64,000 nt of DNA. It comes from Jidongwangia harbinensis (GTDB lineage Bacteria > Actinomycetota > Actinomycetes > Mycobacteriales > Micromonosporaceae). The position numbers were made by a program, and so were the translations under genes. This document shows positions 34,893-43,951 of the stretch, one piece after another; within the stretch, counting starts at the first letter, position 1; each line of letters starts with the position of its first letter. The stretch covers positions 1 through 64,000 of the forward strand of contig NZ_JAIWNC010000004.1 in the NCBI RefSeq assembly GCF_020216025.1, written 5' to 3'. Below the pieces are notes generated by a model, which was given only the letters and a program-made list of their open reading frames with translations, had not been told where the DNA came from and ran no database searches.

Positions 34893-36026
34893 ATGAATGA
34901 GCACGCTTATCGCATGGGAGACCTCGCGCGTTTGCTCAAGGAGAGCTGGAGTCTCGTCGAGGAGAACCAGGACAAGGTCGCGAGCTACTTCTACGCCCGC
35001 ATCTTCCTCTCCCATCCGGACCTGCGGGACCTGTTCCCGGTCCACATGGACGTGCAACGGGCCCGCCTGCTGAACGCGATCGTGACCGCGGTGCAGACGC
35101 TCGGCGACCCGGAGAAGTTCGACGACTATCTCCGGGCGCTGGGCCGTGACCACCGGAAGTTCCACGTGGAACCGGAACACTACGAGGTGGTCGGCGGCGC
35201 GCTGATCGAGGCGATGCGGACGTTCGCCGGCGAGCAGTGGGGCGTCGAGTACGACCAGGCGTGGGCCGACGCGTACGCGGTGATCGCGGCGAAGATGCTG
35301 GCCGGCGCGGAGGCGGACACCAACCCGCCGTACTGGTACGGCGAGATCGTCGCGCACGAGCGCCGCGCCACCGACATCGCGGTGTTCACCGTGCGGCCGA
35401 TGCAGCCGCTGGAGTTCCGCGCCGGGCAGTACGTCAGCCTGGAGTTCCCCCGGATCCAGCCGCGGCTGTGGCGCACCTACTCGCCGGCCAACGCACCGCG
35501 CCGGGACCACTCGCTGGAGTTCCACGTCCGCGCGATCGGCGCCGGCTGGGTCTCCAGCTCGCTGGTCCGCCGGATGGAGGTCGGCGACATGATCAAACTG
35601 GCCGCGCCGATGGGCTCGATGAACCTGGACCGGCGGTCCACCCGGGACGCCGTCTTCGTGGCCGGCGGCACCGGGCTGGCGCCGATCAAGTCGCTGCTGG
35701 AGGAACTCACCCGGTACAACCGGACCCGGTGGGTGCACGTCTTCTTCGGCGCCCGCAACCGCGACGAGCTGTACGACCTGGCCGACCTCAACCGGCTCGC
35801 GGCCCGCTACCCGTGGCTGTCGGTGGTGCCGGCCTGCAGCGAGGACCCGACGTTCCCCGGCGAGCAGGGCAACATCTCCGACGTGGTGGCGCGCTACGGC
35901 CCGTGGAACGAGCACGACTTCTTCGTGTCCGGCTCCGGCCCGATGGTGAAGTCCACCCTGAAGACCCTGGCCGAGATGCAGGTGCCGTCGATCCGCATCA
36001 AGTACGACAGCTTCAGCGACATCTGA
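34893..36026 (+). CDS. Flavohemoprotein-like globin fused to FAD/NAD(P)H reductase
   Basis: A 377-residue protein from ATG 34893 (MNEHAYRMGDLARLLKESWS). Residues 1-140 are a globin, with distal/proximal regions 'YFYARIFLSHPDLRDLFPVH' and GRDHRKFHVEPEHYEVVG (proximal His). Residues 145-250 are the FAD domain with RTYSPANAP in place of the usual RxYS, and 250-377 the NAD domain with VFVAGGTGLAPIKSLLEEL and DFFVSGSGPMVKSTL. Such proteins detoxify NO or oxygen species using NAD(P)H. It is convergent with the XRE-deformylase gene (6 bp apart). Confidence 0.85.
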   Translation: MNEHAYRMGDLARLLKESWSLVEENQDKVASYFYARIFLSHPDLRDLFPVHMDVQRARLLNAIVTAVQTLGDPEKFDDYLRALGRDHRKFHVEPEHYEVVGGALIEAMRTFAGEQWGVEYDQAWADAYAVIAAKMLAGAEADTNPPYWYGEIVAHERRATDIAVFTVRPMQPLEFRAGQYVSLEFPRIQPRLWRTYSPANAPRRDHSLEFHVRAIGAGWVSSSLVRRMEVGDMIKLAAPMGSMNLDRRSTRDAVFVAGGTGLAPIKSLLEELTRYNRTRWVHVFFGARNRDELYDLADLNRLAARYPWLSVVPACSEDPTFPGEQGNISDVVARYGPWNEHDFFVSGSGPMVKSTLKTLAEMQVPSIRIKYDSFSDI

Positions 36027-36032
36027 GGGCGC

Positions 36033-37592
36033 TCAGTAGGCCCACGGCTGGCCGGACTGCTGGTATTCCGACATCGGTACCAGCGTGGCGTCGGCGGCCA
36101 TCCGGTCCACGTACAGCCGGCCCTCGAGGTGGTCGATCTCGTGGCTGACCAGGCGCGCCATGGCCTGCTCGAACGACGTGATCACCCGGGTGCCGTCGTA
36201 CCGGGCGTGCTCCACCTCGATCCACAGCGGCCGCACCACCAGGCCGCGGTAGTCGAAGAAGGACAGGCACCCCTCGTACTGCTCGTCGGTGTCGTCGGAC
36301 TCGCCGATCAGCCGCGGGTTGAGCAGCACCACCGGTTCGGCGTCGCGTTCCGGCGGTTGTACGACCGCGGCGGCCGCCGCCAGGCCGATCTGTGGCGCGG
36401 CCAGCCCGACGCCCTTGCTGAACTCGTGCAGCGCCTCCAGCCGCTCCAGCGTGGTGAGCAGGCTGGTCACCGCGTCCCGGGCGGACCGTTCCTCGCGCGG
36501 CAGCTGGAAATGCCGCGCCCGCTGGCGCAACAGATCAGACCCGCGCTGCACGATGCCGATCCCCCGCATCCGGTGGGAGGCCCGCTGTTCGGGTACGGAG
36601 AAGGTGTGGCCGTTCAGCGGCTCGGTGGCCGGCGGCGCGGTCTCCTCGTACGTCGGAGCGCCCGCCCCCCGGAACCGCCACTCCAGCCGGTACCGCGCGT
36701 TCAGCAGCGGCGCGCCGGTGGACCACTCGAAGATCGCCCGGTCGTTCTCGTTGTGCCGTTCCAGCGGCGTGCGCACCGGCACTTCCGCGGCCAGCGAGGT
36801 CTCCAGGCCCCACACCTGCGGTTCGAACTCCACCGGGAAGTCCAGGCGGACGGTCAGGTGCCGGGTGGGCAGCCGCACCGCCCGCTGGAACCACTGACCC
36901 CACTTCTCCGCGCCGACCGTGTAGGCGTACTCGATGGTGGTGCGTTCTCCCGGGTAGAGCGGAAACTGGCCGTGGTCGTTGGCGAACAGCAGCCAGACCT
37001 CCTTGGCCGCGTCCCGGTCCAGCTTGAGCCGCCAATGCATGGGCTCGACCGCCTCGCCCTCGCCGGCGACCGCCTCGATGTCGAGTTCGTCCCAGGTGAG
37101 CGGGTGTTCCCGGTGGTGCCGGTTGGAGCCGGCCGGGTCGTGCGGGTACCGGTCCACCGCGATCTTCATCAGGTACCGGGTGACCGGCTCGTTGCCCGCG
37201 TTGTAGAGCGCCCGCCGGACCCGGCAGCGGTAGCCCCCGTCGATGTACGTCAGCGCGGCGTGTTCGCGCTCCACGATGAGACCCGTGCCGGGTGGCATCC
37301 ACTGCGCCGGCACCGGCGGATCCCGGTGCACCGGGGTGGCGCGGGCGTGCCGCAGTTCGTCGTACTCCTGGAATTTCTGCCAGATGGCGCCACCGGCGGC
37401 CAGCACCGCCTCGGCCCGCCGGGCGAAGTCCTCGGTCGGCTTGTGGCGGCGACCCTCGACGTGACTCACGTAGGAGGGATCGAAGCCCATGCGTGCGGCG
37501 AGCTGCTTCTTCGTCATCCCCCGTTCGAGGCGCCACTGCGCAAGAGCCGTCACGAACTGGTCGGCAGCCCGTTCGACGGGCGAGGTGGTCAT
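36033..37592 (-). CDS. XRE helix-turn-helix / peptide deformylase fusion protein
   Basis: A 519-residue protein from ATG 37592 (AAGGGGAC upstream). Residues about 8-72 are a Cro/CI helix-turn-helix ('RLERGMTKKQLAARMGFDPS', YVSHVEGRRHKPTEDFARRA). Residues about 95-335 form a beta-rich domain of unknown function found in actinomycete regulators. Residues about 370-505 are a peptide deformylase with all metal and catalytic motifs: GVGLAAPQ (about 395-402), EGCLS (Cys about 443) and HEIDH (about 485-489). The fusion is unusual. It may be a peptide- or formyl-peptide-sensing regulator, or an active deformylase controlled by DNA binding. Confidence 0.88.
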   Translation of the reverse strand: MTTSPVERAADQFVTALAQWRLERGMTKKQLAARMGFDPSYVSHVEGRRHKPTEDFARRAEAVLAAGGAIWQKFQEYDELRHARATPVHRDPPVPAQWMPPGTGLIVEREHAALTYIDGGYRCRVRRALYNAGNEPVTRYLMKIAVDRYPHDPAGSNRHHREHPLTWDELDIEAVAGEGEAVEPMHWRLKLDRDAAKEVWLLFANDHGQFPLYPGERTTIEYAYTVGAEKWGQWFQRAVRLPTRHLTVRLDFPVEFEPQVWGLETSLAAEVPVRTPLERHNENDRAIFEWSTGAPLLNARYRLEWRFRGAGAPTYEETAPPATEPLNGHTFSVPEQRASHRMRGIGIVQRGSDLLRQRARHFQLPREERSARDAVTSLLTTLERLEALHEFSKGVGLAAPQIGLAAAAAVVQPPERDAEPVVLLNPRLIGESDDTDEQYEGCLSFFDYRGLVVRPLWIEVEHARYDGTRVITSFEQAMARLVSHEIDHLEGRLYVDRMAADATLVPMSEYQQSGQPWAY

Positions 37593-37786
37593 CACGAATG
37601 TCCCCTTCGCGACGGGATTTCAGTGTCGCTGTCTCCCGGTGTCCGCAAGGGGCTAGTAGCGCGTTGCCGACAGATACCTTGACGAAACCGGCAACGCCGC
37701 AACGGTGCGTCAGGTCACCCTCGCACCGGGTGTTGGCACGAAGAACACCTGATGGAGGCGGTCAAGGGACCGCTGGGGTGGCGCGG

Positions 37787-37805
37787 TTAGGTTAGCCTTA
37801 ACAAG
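37787..37805 (+). promoter_or_regulatory. IdeR/DtxR-type iron box
   Basis: TTAGGTTAGCCTTAACAAG agrees with the 19-bp consensus TTAGGTTAGGCTAACCTAA at 14 positions. It lies about 150 bp before the FhuF-like gene. In other actinomycetes Fe-loaded IdeR binds such a box and represses iron-uptake genes. Confidence 0.7.
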
Positions 37806-37956
37806 GTACGGTGAGTGCTCGGCGATCCGGCGGGTACTAACCCCGGCAGACGACCCCACGGCCCGACTCCACGGCCCGACTCCACGGCGAGGTGACAGCG
37901 GTGCACCAGCGAATGACGCGCTCGGCGGCGCAGCCGCTGCTGAACGGCGCCCCCCG

Positions 37957-38760
37957 GTGACCGCGGCCCTGGACCGGTCTCCGCTCGCCGACCCCTCGTC
38001 CGCAGAACAGCCGCTCGCTCCGGTCACGGCGACGCTACGGGCCATGTTCGGCACCAGCACCCAGTTGCCCGGGCTCGCGCCGGACCTGCTCGTACCGGAC
38101 GCCACCGACTGGATGCCCACCACCCAGCTGGCCGGCGCCCAGCTGGAGACCCTGCTCGGCTCCGCACGCCAGCGGTGGAACGCCCAGCCACACGCCGCCG
38201 CGGCGCTGGCCTGGAAGGCGTACACGTACTGGCTGGCCCTGCCCGCCGTGCTGGGCTGGGCCTCGGCCCGCCGGGTCCCGCTGCTGCGCGCCGACGACGT
38301 GCTGATGCACTTCCGGGACTCCCGCCCGCTGGTCACCCTGGGCCTCCGGCACGACATCCCGGTCGCGGTGCTCGCCTCCGACCCGCTCGCCCTCAGCGGC
38401 CTGCCGCAGGTACGCGTGATGCCCGACGAGGCAGCACTCCTGGCCGCCTTCCGCACCTCTCTGCTGGACGAGCACCTGACCCCGCTGCTGGAAGCCATCC
38501 ACGGCCGGGTCCGGATCGGCCCCCGTACGCTGCTCGGCTCCGTGTCGTCCGGCGTGGCCTACGCGGTGCTGCGGTCGGCGGACGTGCTGCCCGGCTCGTC
38601 CGCGGAGACGATCGGGACGCTGCTCGGGGCGCTCGGGGTGGAAGACCTGATCGAGCTGGTGCCGGGGCGTAACGGCAAGCTCGATGTGCAGCGCAAGACC
38701 TGCTGTCTTGCCTTCACCCTGCCGTCGCCTAAGGTCTGCGCGGGTTGCTGCATTAAGTAG
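37957..38760 (+). CDS. FhuF-like (2Fe-2S) siderophore-iron reductase
   Basis: A 267-residue protein starting GTG 37957. The C-terminus has the FhuF cluster ligands CC-x10-C-x2-CC (RKTCCLAFTLPSPKVCAGCC, cysteines about 249, 250, 261, 264, 265). The upstream part is the ferric-reductase-like domain typical of the family ('RWNAQPHAAAALAWKAYTYW', RVRIGPRTLLGSVSSGVAYA). It should release iron from imported ferric siderophores in the cytoplasm. The iron box upstream fits iron-starvation induction. No siderophore transporter is nearby. Confidence 0.85.
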   Translation: MTAALDRSPLADPSSAEQPLAPVTATLRAMFGTSTQLPGLAPDLLVPDATDWMPTTQLAGAQLETLLGSARQRWNAQPHAAAALAWKAYTYWLALPAVLGWASARRVPLLRADDVLMHFRDSRPLVTLGLRHDIPVAVLASDPLALSGLPQVRVMPDEAALLAAFRTSLLDEHLTPLLEAIHGRVRIGPRTLLGSVSSGVAYAVLRSADVLPGSSAETIGTLLGALGVEDLIELVPGRNGKLDVQRKTCCLAFTLPSPKVCAGCCIK

Positions 38761-38869
38761 GTCTGGCGGTCGGTCGTCGCCTGGGCTGACGCGCGGCCGC
38801 TCGGCGTCCCCTCCCGCCGCGGGCGCTCCCGCCCTAGGCATCCAGCCACAGGCCATCACGCCGCAGGCA

Positions 38870-38990
38870 CTTCCGCCGCAGGCCCCGCCTGCCGCAGGCC
38901 CGCCCACCACAGGCCCGCCCACCACAGGCCCGCCCACCACAGCCCGCCCACCACAGGCCCGCCCGCCACAGGCCCGCCTGCTGCTTGGCC
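38870..38990. repeat. Tandem repeat of CAGGCCCGCCCACCA
   Basis: Several copies of a 15-bp unit CAGGCCCGCCCACCA with variants (one copy lacks GG, others end in GCCA). It follows closely after the FhuF-like gene. Confidence 0.65.
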
Positions 38991-39117
38991 GCCTGCCGCT
39001 AGCCTCCGCACGCCGATCGCCCGCCTGCCGCTGGGCCGCCTGCCGCTGGGCCGCCTGCCGCTAGCCCTCGCACGCAGCTGGCCCTGCCGCTAGCCCGCAC
39101 GCCGCTGGCAGTCCCCT

Positions 39118-39188
39118 CGATCTTGGACTTGTGGTGCCCGATTTGGCAGCGCGATGGGCTCTTTGTCCCCACCACAAGTCCAAGATCG
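39118..39188. repeat. Long perfect inverted repeat
   Basis: CGATCTTGGACTTGTGGTG (39118-39136) is the exact reverse complement of 39170-39188, giving a 19-bp stem with a 33-nt loop. It resembles REP-type palindromes and could form a cruciform or RNA hairpin. Confidence 0.8.
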
Positions 39189-39264
39189 CTTCCTCCGGGG
39201 TGGGCCCGATGGGGGAGGTCGAGTCGTGGCAGAGGGGGTGGGGGACGCGGCGGGGCGACGGGCG

Positions 39265-39422
39265 ACACGCGGCGCAACAGGCCGGGCGGCGGGTGACGGG
39301 CGCGACGCGGCGCAACAGGCCGGGCGGCGGGTGACGGGCGCGACGCGGCGCAACAGGCCGGGCGGCGGGTGACGGGCGCGACGCGGCGCAACAGGCCGGG
39401 CGGCGGGTGACGGGTGCGACGC
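39265..39422. repeat. 38-bp tandem array, four units
   Basis: The core CGCAACAGGCCGGGCGG occurs at 39273, 39311, 39349 and 39387, exactly 38 bp apart, followed each time by CGGGTGACGGG. The unit length is not a multiple of three, which argues against coding. The units are adjacent with no unique spacers, so this is not a CRISPR array. Confidence 0.85.
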
Positions 39423-40016
39423 GACGAGCGACGAGGCGACGACCGACGAGGCGAGCAACGCGATGGGCGATGCGCGTGGCTCATGGCGGGCCGAGCGGCT
39501 CGCGGGTGGACGTGGTCGGCTCTGGTAATCCGAAAGCCGGTGGCGTCACGGGCAGTGGGCCGTCGTCATCGCCATGAATCTTGGAGGGCTTGGGCAGATC
39601 TTGGAGGTGCGGCGGGTCACAAACGGTAGTGCTCGGACATCTGACTGCTACCGATCATCGAAGTCCGGCGCGCGGCAACGTGTCGCAGGCGCAACAGGTC
39701 GCGTGGCATGACTTTCCGCAGTACCGAGCGCGCCACAACTCCGCACGCCGGGCTGGGGGGGTGACTCCGTGTGTCGTTCCCGGGCGCGCAGCGCGCCGCA
39801 ATTCAGCACGCACCGGCTGAGTGACGAGGGCGCGTGGAGTTGCGGTGCGCAGCGAGCCACTGCTCCACACGCCCCGAGCCGAAAGGAGGCTGGGTGATGC
39901 GCCGAGTCCCGTCCACCACGCGGACTGGACTCCGCCCCAGACCCGCCGCCGATCTGGCGAACCAGCGGAACCGGTGCCGGGGCGGGGCGGGGCGGAGCGG
40001 AGCGGAGCGGGCGAGG

Positions 40017-41990
40017 TCAGCCGATGTCGGGGCCGGTGAGGACGGCGTTGGGGTCGTCGACCAGCGCGCGTACGTCCCAGAGCCAGGCGCCGCCGGTCCA
40101 GGTCGGCTCGAAGCCGAGCAGGTCGGTCATCGCCCGCAGCATCTCGATGTCACGCATCTGCGGGGTGAGGACGATGACGCCGGCCTTCCAGTAGCGGAGG
40201 TCGGCGAGGGTCATCTCGCGCCGGGTGTCGGTGATCTCGGGGATCGGGTTGCCCTGGCGGATGGACGCCATCAGGCCGCTGGTGGGTCGCCACGGCGGGG
40301 AGAACAGCGCGGTGCGGTCCTCCGGGTCCAGCGGGTTCTGCGTGGGCAGCAGGGCGTACGCGCCGGCGATCCGCATGTCGTGGCCGGTGTACGCGGTCCA
40401 GCGCAGCGGGTCGGGGTAGCTGGAGTCGGGCAGCGGCAGGGTGACCACGGTGTGGTTGTCGTCGACGAACTGGCGCCACTGGCCGGTCGTGACGAACTCC
40501 GGTACCGGGGACATCGGGACGGTCTGCAGGGGCGTCGGGATCAGCGGCACCAGGGCCATCGCGACCGCGGTGATCATGGCGACCTGGACCGGGCTGCGGG
40601 CGGACGGCTGCTGGCGGACCAGGTCGACGGCGCGCTGACAGCCGAGGGCCAGCACGATGCCGACGACCGGGGCGATGGCCAGGGCCCACCGGGTCGGCAC
40701 GGCCGAGTTCAGCACCGGCACGCTGTGCAGCAGGGCCCACGGGCCGGGCACGCCGGTGTTGATGCCGTTCAGGAAGATCCGCGGGCCCAGGGACATGGCG
40801 GCGAACAGCAGCGCCACGCCGGTCATCGCGAGGACCGCGGCGCGCCGGCGCATCCAGACGACCAGGCCGAAGAACAGGATCACCAGGCCCCAGCCGAAGA
40901 ACGCGTTCTCCTCGGCCGGGTTCTGCGACAGGCGCGCGGCGGTGAGGCTGTCGCCGGCCACCGAACGGCTCGCGTACGCGGTGAAGGAGCCCAGGTCGGC
41001 GCCGAAGCCGCGGACGAAGTGCGGCAGGCCGTGGTACGACTGCGGGCCGAAGAACTGCACCGACAGCGGGTACGCCAGGACGGCGAGCGTGACGGCGCCG
41101 GTGACGCCGAGGCCGCGCAGGAACGTGACGATCTCGCCGGGGTGGCGGCGGCGCCGGGCGACCGCCATGACCGCGCAGAACACGCCCAGCCCGACCGCGG
41201 TCATGAACAGGATCTCGAGGTTGATGAACGCCTGCCAGACCAGCAGCCCGGCCAGGATCAGGCCGTTGCGCACCGCCCGGCCCGGCACCCGGAGCGCCAG
41301 GCACCGCCAGATGATCAGCGGGACGAGGAACTGGGAGACGATGTTCGGGTGGCCGCCGGCGTGCGAGATCATGCTCGGCGCGAAGGTGCAGAACAGCGCG
41401 CCCACCCAGGCGGCCAGCCGGGAGGCGACGAACTGGCGGGAGAGCACCAGGTACCACGAGATGCCGGTGACTGCCAATGCCAACGTAAGAAATACGTTGA
41501 ACGCCACATGTGGGCCGAACATCAGAGTGACCGGCGTCATCGGGAGTGAAACGGCCAACACCGAGGTGTTGGCCATCATGTTCACCCCATCGGGGTAATT
41601 CATGCGATCGGAGAAGAACGGATAAACGCCATCCGTAACCACCCGCGCACCGTGCGCCAACATCCACTCGAAGAAAGCTTGATCTTGAGGATCGTCCCGC
41701 AACTCATGATCAAGATTGGTCCACAACGGTGCGGTAACCATCACCGCTACCGCAATGAAACTCAGAATGGCGAGCGCATCCCGCCAGGTGAGAGAGCGCC
41801 AGAACCCCCGGCGCTCGACCGGCTCGGCCTCGGGCTCAGCAGCGGGTATGACCGAGATCGGCGCGGCAGCCACGTCCGTCTCGAGGGCCAGCAGCTCCGC
41901 GTCCAGGTCATCGGTGTGGGTGCCGCCCTGCCGGCGCGCGGCGTTCCCACCGGCCGACTGGCCTGTCGAGTCAATACCGGTAATCGTCAT
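40017..41990 (-). CDS. Large polytopic membrane protein, GT-C glycosyltransferase-like
   Basis: A 657-residue protein from ATG 41990. It has a cytoplasmic N-tail of about 65 residues, then about 10-11 membrane helices to residue 475 and an outside C-terminal domain of about 180 residues. After the first helix comes 'DDPQDQAFFEWMLAHGARVV', the acidic first loop typical of GT-C lipid-linked glycosyltransferases; FFSDRMNYPDGVNMMANTS and SHAGGHPNIVSQFLVPLIIW are other conserved-looking loops. It probably transfers a sugar from a polyprenyl donor outside the membrane; the acceptor is unknown. It is divergent from a methyltransferase. Confidence 0.72.
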   Translation of the reverse strand: MTITGIDSTGQSAGGNAARRQGGTHTDDLDAELLALETDVAAAPISVIPAAEPEAEPVERRGFWRSLTWRDALAILSFIAVAVMVTAPLWTNLDHELRDDPQDQAFFEWMLAHGARVVTDGVYPFFSDRMNYPDGVNMMANTSVLAVSLPMTPVTLMFGPHVAFNVFLTLALAVTGISWYLVLSRQFVASRLAAWVGALFCTFAPSMISHAGGHPNIVSQFLVPLIIWRCLALRVPGRAVRNGLILAGLLVWQAFINLEILFMTAVGLGVFCAVMAVARRRRHPGEIVTFLRGLGVTGAVTLAVLAYPLSVQFFGPQSYHGLPHFVRGFGADLGSFTAYASRSVAGDSLTAARLSQNPAEENAFFGWGLVILFFGLVVWMRRRAAVLAMTGVALLFAAMSLGPRIFLNGINTGVPGPWALLHSVPVLNSAVPTRWALAIAPVVGIVLALGCQRAVDLVRQQPSARSPVQVAMITAVAMALVPLIPTPLQTVPMSPVPEFVTTGQWRQFVDDNHTVVTLPLPDSSYPDPLRWTAYTGHDMRIAGAYALLPTQNPLDPEDRTALFSPPWRPTSGLMASIRQGNPIPEITDTRREMTLADLRYWKAGVIVLTPQMRDIEMLRAMTDLLGFEPTWTGGAWLWDVRALVDDPNAVLTGPDIG

Positions 41991-42256
41991 AGCGTCGGCG
42001 AGCCTAACGGAGGTTGGTAACGTTGTTGTGACGGGCGGCCGATGCGTGATCGAGCCGATATGTACGAGTGCATATTCGGCTACCTTTCACAACCGGTGCC
42101 CACGGGCTAACGGGGCCGGGCCTCCCGGAGCAATGTCTCAATCAGGCAAACAAAGAGCGGACGTCCCCGCCTCAACTTTCGGTTGCGAGCGGCGGATGGT
42201 TAACTCTTCCGGTCCCGCTGTCAGCTCGGATCAGGCAAGACGAGGGAACCTTACTT

Positions 42257-42970
42257 ATGGCAGACATCACTGGAGACCAGCGGATCCAGTCCGAAGTGCT
42301 CGAGGGCCTCGCCACGGCCGTGAACCACCGTCGATGGTTCGTCGAGCTCGCTCTCCCGTACCTGGGGGACAATCCCATCGAGATCGGCAGTGGCCTCGGC
42401 GACTACGCGCTGGAGTGGGCCGAGCACCTCCCGCGCTTCACCGCGACCGAAGCCGACCCGGACCGGCTGGTGCTGCTCAAGGAGCGCCTCGCCGACCACG
42501 CGAACATCGACGTCCGGCAGATGCTGCTGCCCACGACCGAGGCCGCCGGCGAGTACAGCGCCGCGGTGTCGTACAACGTGCTGGAGCACATCGAGGACCA
42601 CGTCGGCGCGCTGCGCAGCATGGCCGAGCTGGTCCGCCCCGGTGGACGGATCATCCTGATCGTCCCGGCGTTCATGTTCGCCATGAGCCAGGTCGACATC
42701 GCCACCGGCCACATCCGTCGCTACACCAAGAAGACGATGCGGGCCGCGATGACCGAGGCCGGCCTCGAGATCGAGAAGCTGCACTACGCGAACGCGCTGG
42801 GCCTGATCGGTTACTACGGCGCGACGAGCATCTTCAAGCTGGCCCCCAAGGAGGGGCCGATGGTCAAGGTGTACGACTCGCTGGTGCTTCCGGTCACCAA
42901 GGCCGCGGAGAGCATCGTCAAGCCGCCGTTCGGCCAGTCGGTCTTCGTAGTGGCGCGCACCCCGCGCTGA
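42257..42970 (+). CDS. Class I SAM-dependent methyltransferase
   Basis: A 237-residue protein from ATG 42257. The SAM site is NPIEIGSGLGDYALEWAEHL (motif I), with ATEADPDRLVLLKERL (motif II acid), 'SAAVSYNVLEHIEDHVGALR' (motif post-II) and RPGGRIILIVPAFMFAM (motif III). The ending RRYTKKTMRAAMTEAGLEIE is common in enzymes methylating lipids or small molecules next to polyprenyl-sugar genes. An unusually AT-rich leader of about 250 bp separates it from the divergent GT-C-like gene. A strong terminator follows directly. Confidence 0.88.
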   Translation: MADITGDQRIQSEVLEGLATAVNHRRWFVELALPYLGDNPIEIGSGLGDYALEWAEHLPRFTATEADPDRLVLLKERLADHANIDVRQMLLPTTEAAGEYSAAVSYNVLEHIEDHVGALRSMAELVRPGGRIILIVPAFMFAMSQVDIATGHIRRYTKKTMRAAMTEAGLEIEKLHYANALGLIGYYGATSIFKLAPKEGPMVKVYDSLVLPVTKAAESIVKPPFGQSVFVVARTPR

Positions 42971-42983
42971 CCGATCCGGACGA

Positions 42984-43016
42984 AAAGCCCGCCGAGGTAC
43001 GTACCCGGCGGGCTTT
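42984..43016. terminator. Bidirectional terminator
   Basis: AAAGCCCGCCG-N11-CGGCGGGCTTT is a perfect 11-bp stem ending in T/A runs. It lies between the convergent methyltransferase and PEBP genes. Confidence 0.9.
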
Positions 43017-43033
43017 GTCGTGTCCGGCAGCGG

Positions 43034-43564
43034 TCAGCCACGCACCTGGAAGGTCGGCCGGATGGTGGCCCGGGCCAGGGTGTGGAAGGTCAGGTTGAAG
43101 CCGACGTACGCCGGCGACGCCTGCTCGGGCACCTCCAGGCGGTCGACGTCGAGCGCGTGCACCGCGAAGACGTACCGGTGCGGCCGGTCGCCGGGCGGCG
43201 GGGCGGCACCGCCGTAGCAGAGGTCGCCGTAGTCGTTGCGGACGCAGAACGCGCCCTCCGGCAGCGGGTCGACGCCGCGCTCCAGCTCGGTGACCGACAC
43301 CGGCAGGTTGACCAGGGACCAGTGCCAGAAGCCGCTGCCGGTCGGCGCGTCGGGATCGAAGCAGGTCACCACGAAGCCGCGGGTCTCCGCCGGGAAGCCG
43401 GACCAGGCCAACTGCGGCGAGAGGTTCTTGCCGCCCACGCTGGGATGCGCGTACAGGTCGTCGAACGGCTGGCCGTCGGTCACGTCGCTGCTGGTCACCG
43501 TGAAGGACGGCACGGACGGCAGGAGATCGTACGGATCCGGAGCAACGGGGCGATCGAGACTCAT
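43034..43564 (-). CDS. YbhB/YbcL family Raf kinase inhibitor-like (PEBP) protein
   Basis: A 176-residue protein from ATG 43564 with GGAAGGA upstream. The PEBP signature is complete: [20 protein letters not shown], '[20 protein letters not shown]' (DPDAP and HW of the ligand pocket), [20 protein letters not shown] and [20 protein letters not shown]. Its phosphate-binding pocket is conserved, but the bacterial substrate is unknown. It is cytoplasmic, as no signal peptide is seen. Confidence 0.92.
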   Translation of the reverse strand: MSLDRPVAPDPYDLLPSVPSFTVTSSDVTDGQPFDDLYAHPSVGGKNLSPQLAWSGFPAETRGFVVTCFDPDAPTGSGFWHWSLVNLPVSVTELERGVDPLPEGAFCVRNDYGDLCYGGAAPPPGDRPHRYVFAVHALDVDRLEVPEQASPAYVGFNLTFHTLARATIRPTFQVRG

Positions 43565-43886
43565 GCTGTGTGTCCTTCCGGCAGGTCGCTGAGAACCTCA
43601 GCTGGATTCCCCGAAACGACCGACCGTAACCGGGCGAGATGTCCTACCTCTTACCATCTGGTTGCGGCGGGCGGACCGCTCTACCGGAAAAACGCACATC
43701 CGGTGTGCATGACCAGGCGTGACGCGGGCAATAGTGGTGTCAGACATCCGACCGGGTGTGCGTGGCAGGAGATCCCCGCGCCTGGTTGCGATCGGGCCGC
43801 CGTTCCGGCGGTGGCCAGCAAGTCGGCACCCGCCTAGTGGTCGGGTGCCGACTGCTGTGTGGGCCGGGACGCCGTTCGCCGCGGCC
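43565..43886. other. Intergenic stretch without features
   Basis: About 320 bp after the PEBP start region. No gene, RNA or palindrome stands out; only short non-coding frames are present. Confidence 0.4.
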
Positions 43887-43951
43887 GGCTCAGGCCGGCA
43901 GACCGAACATCGGCAGGCGGGCTCAGGCCGGCAGACCGAACATCGGCAGGC
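43887..43951. repeat. 33-bp tandem duplication at the end of the GNAT gene
   Basis: GGCTCAGGCCGGCAGACCGA and the following 13 bases occur at 43887 and again at 43920. The inner copy encodes the last residues LPMFGLPA and the stop; the outer copy lies just behind the stop. The period of 33 bp preserves frame. Confidence 0.8.

Larger units (their letters stand above)
38761..40016. other. 1.25-kb gene-free, repeat-rich intergenic region
   Basis: Contains a 15-bp tandem array (about 38870-38990), a long inverted repeat (39118-39188), a 38-bp tandem array (39265-39422) and a purine-biased GGGGCGGGGCGGAGCGGAGC stretch near 39980-40010. Frames through it are repeat-driven Arg/Pro/Ala peptides without coding character. 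No gene is supported. Confidence 0.6.

Noticed and set aside
39265..39422. 38-bp repeats as a possible CRISPR array
   Set aside because: The units are directly adjacent with no unique spacers and no cas genes are near.
39834..41549. 571-residue plus-strand frame across the membrane-protein gene
   Set aside because: Antisense to a polytopic membrane protein with conserved loops; extremely charged and low-complexity.
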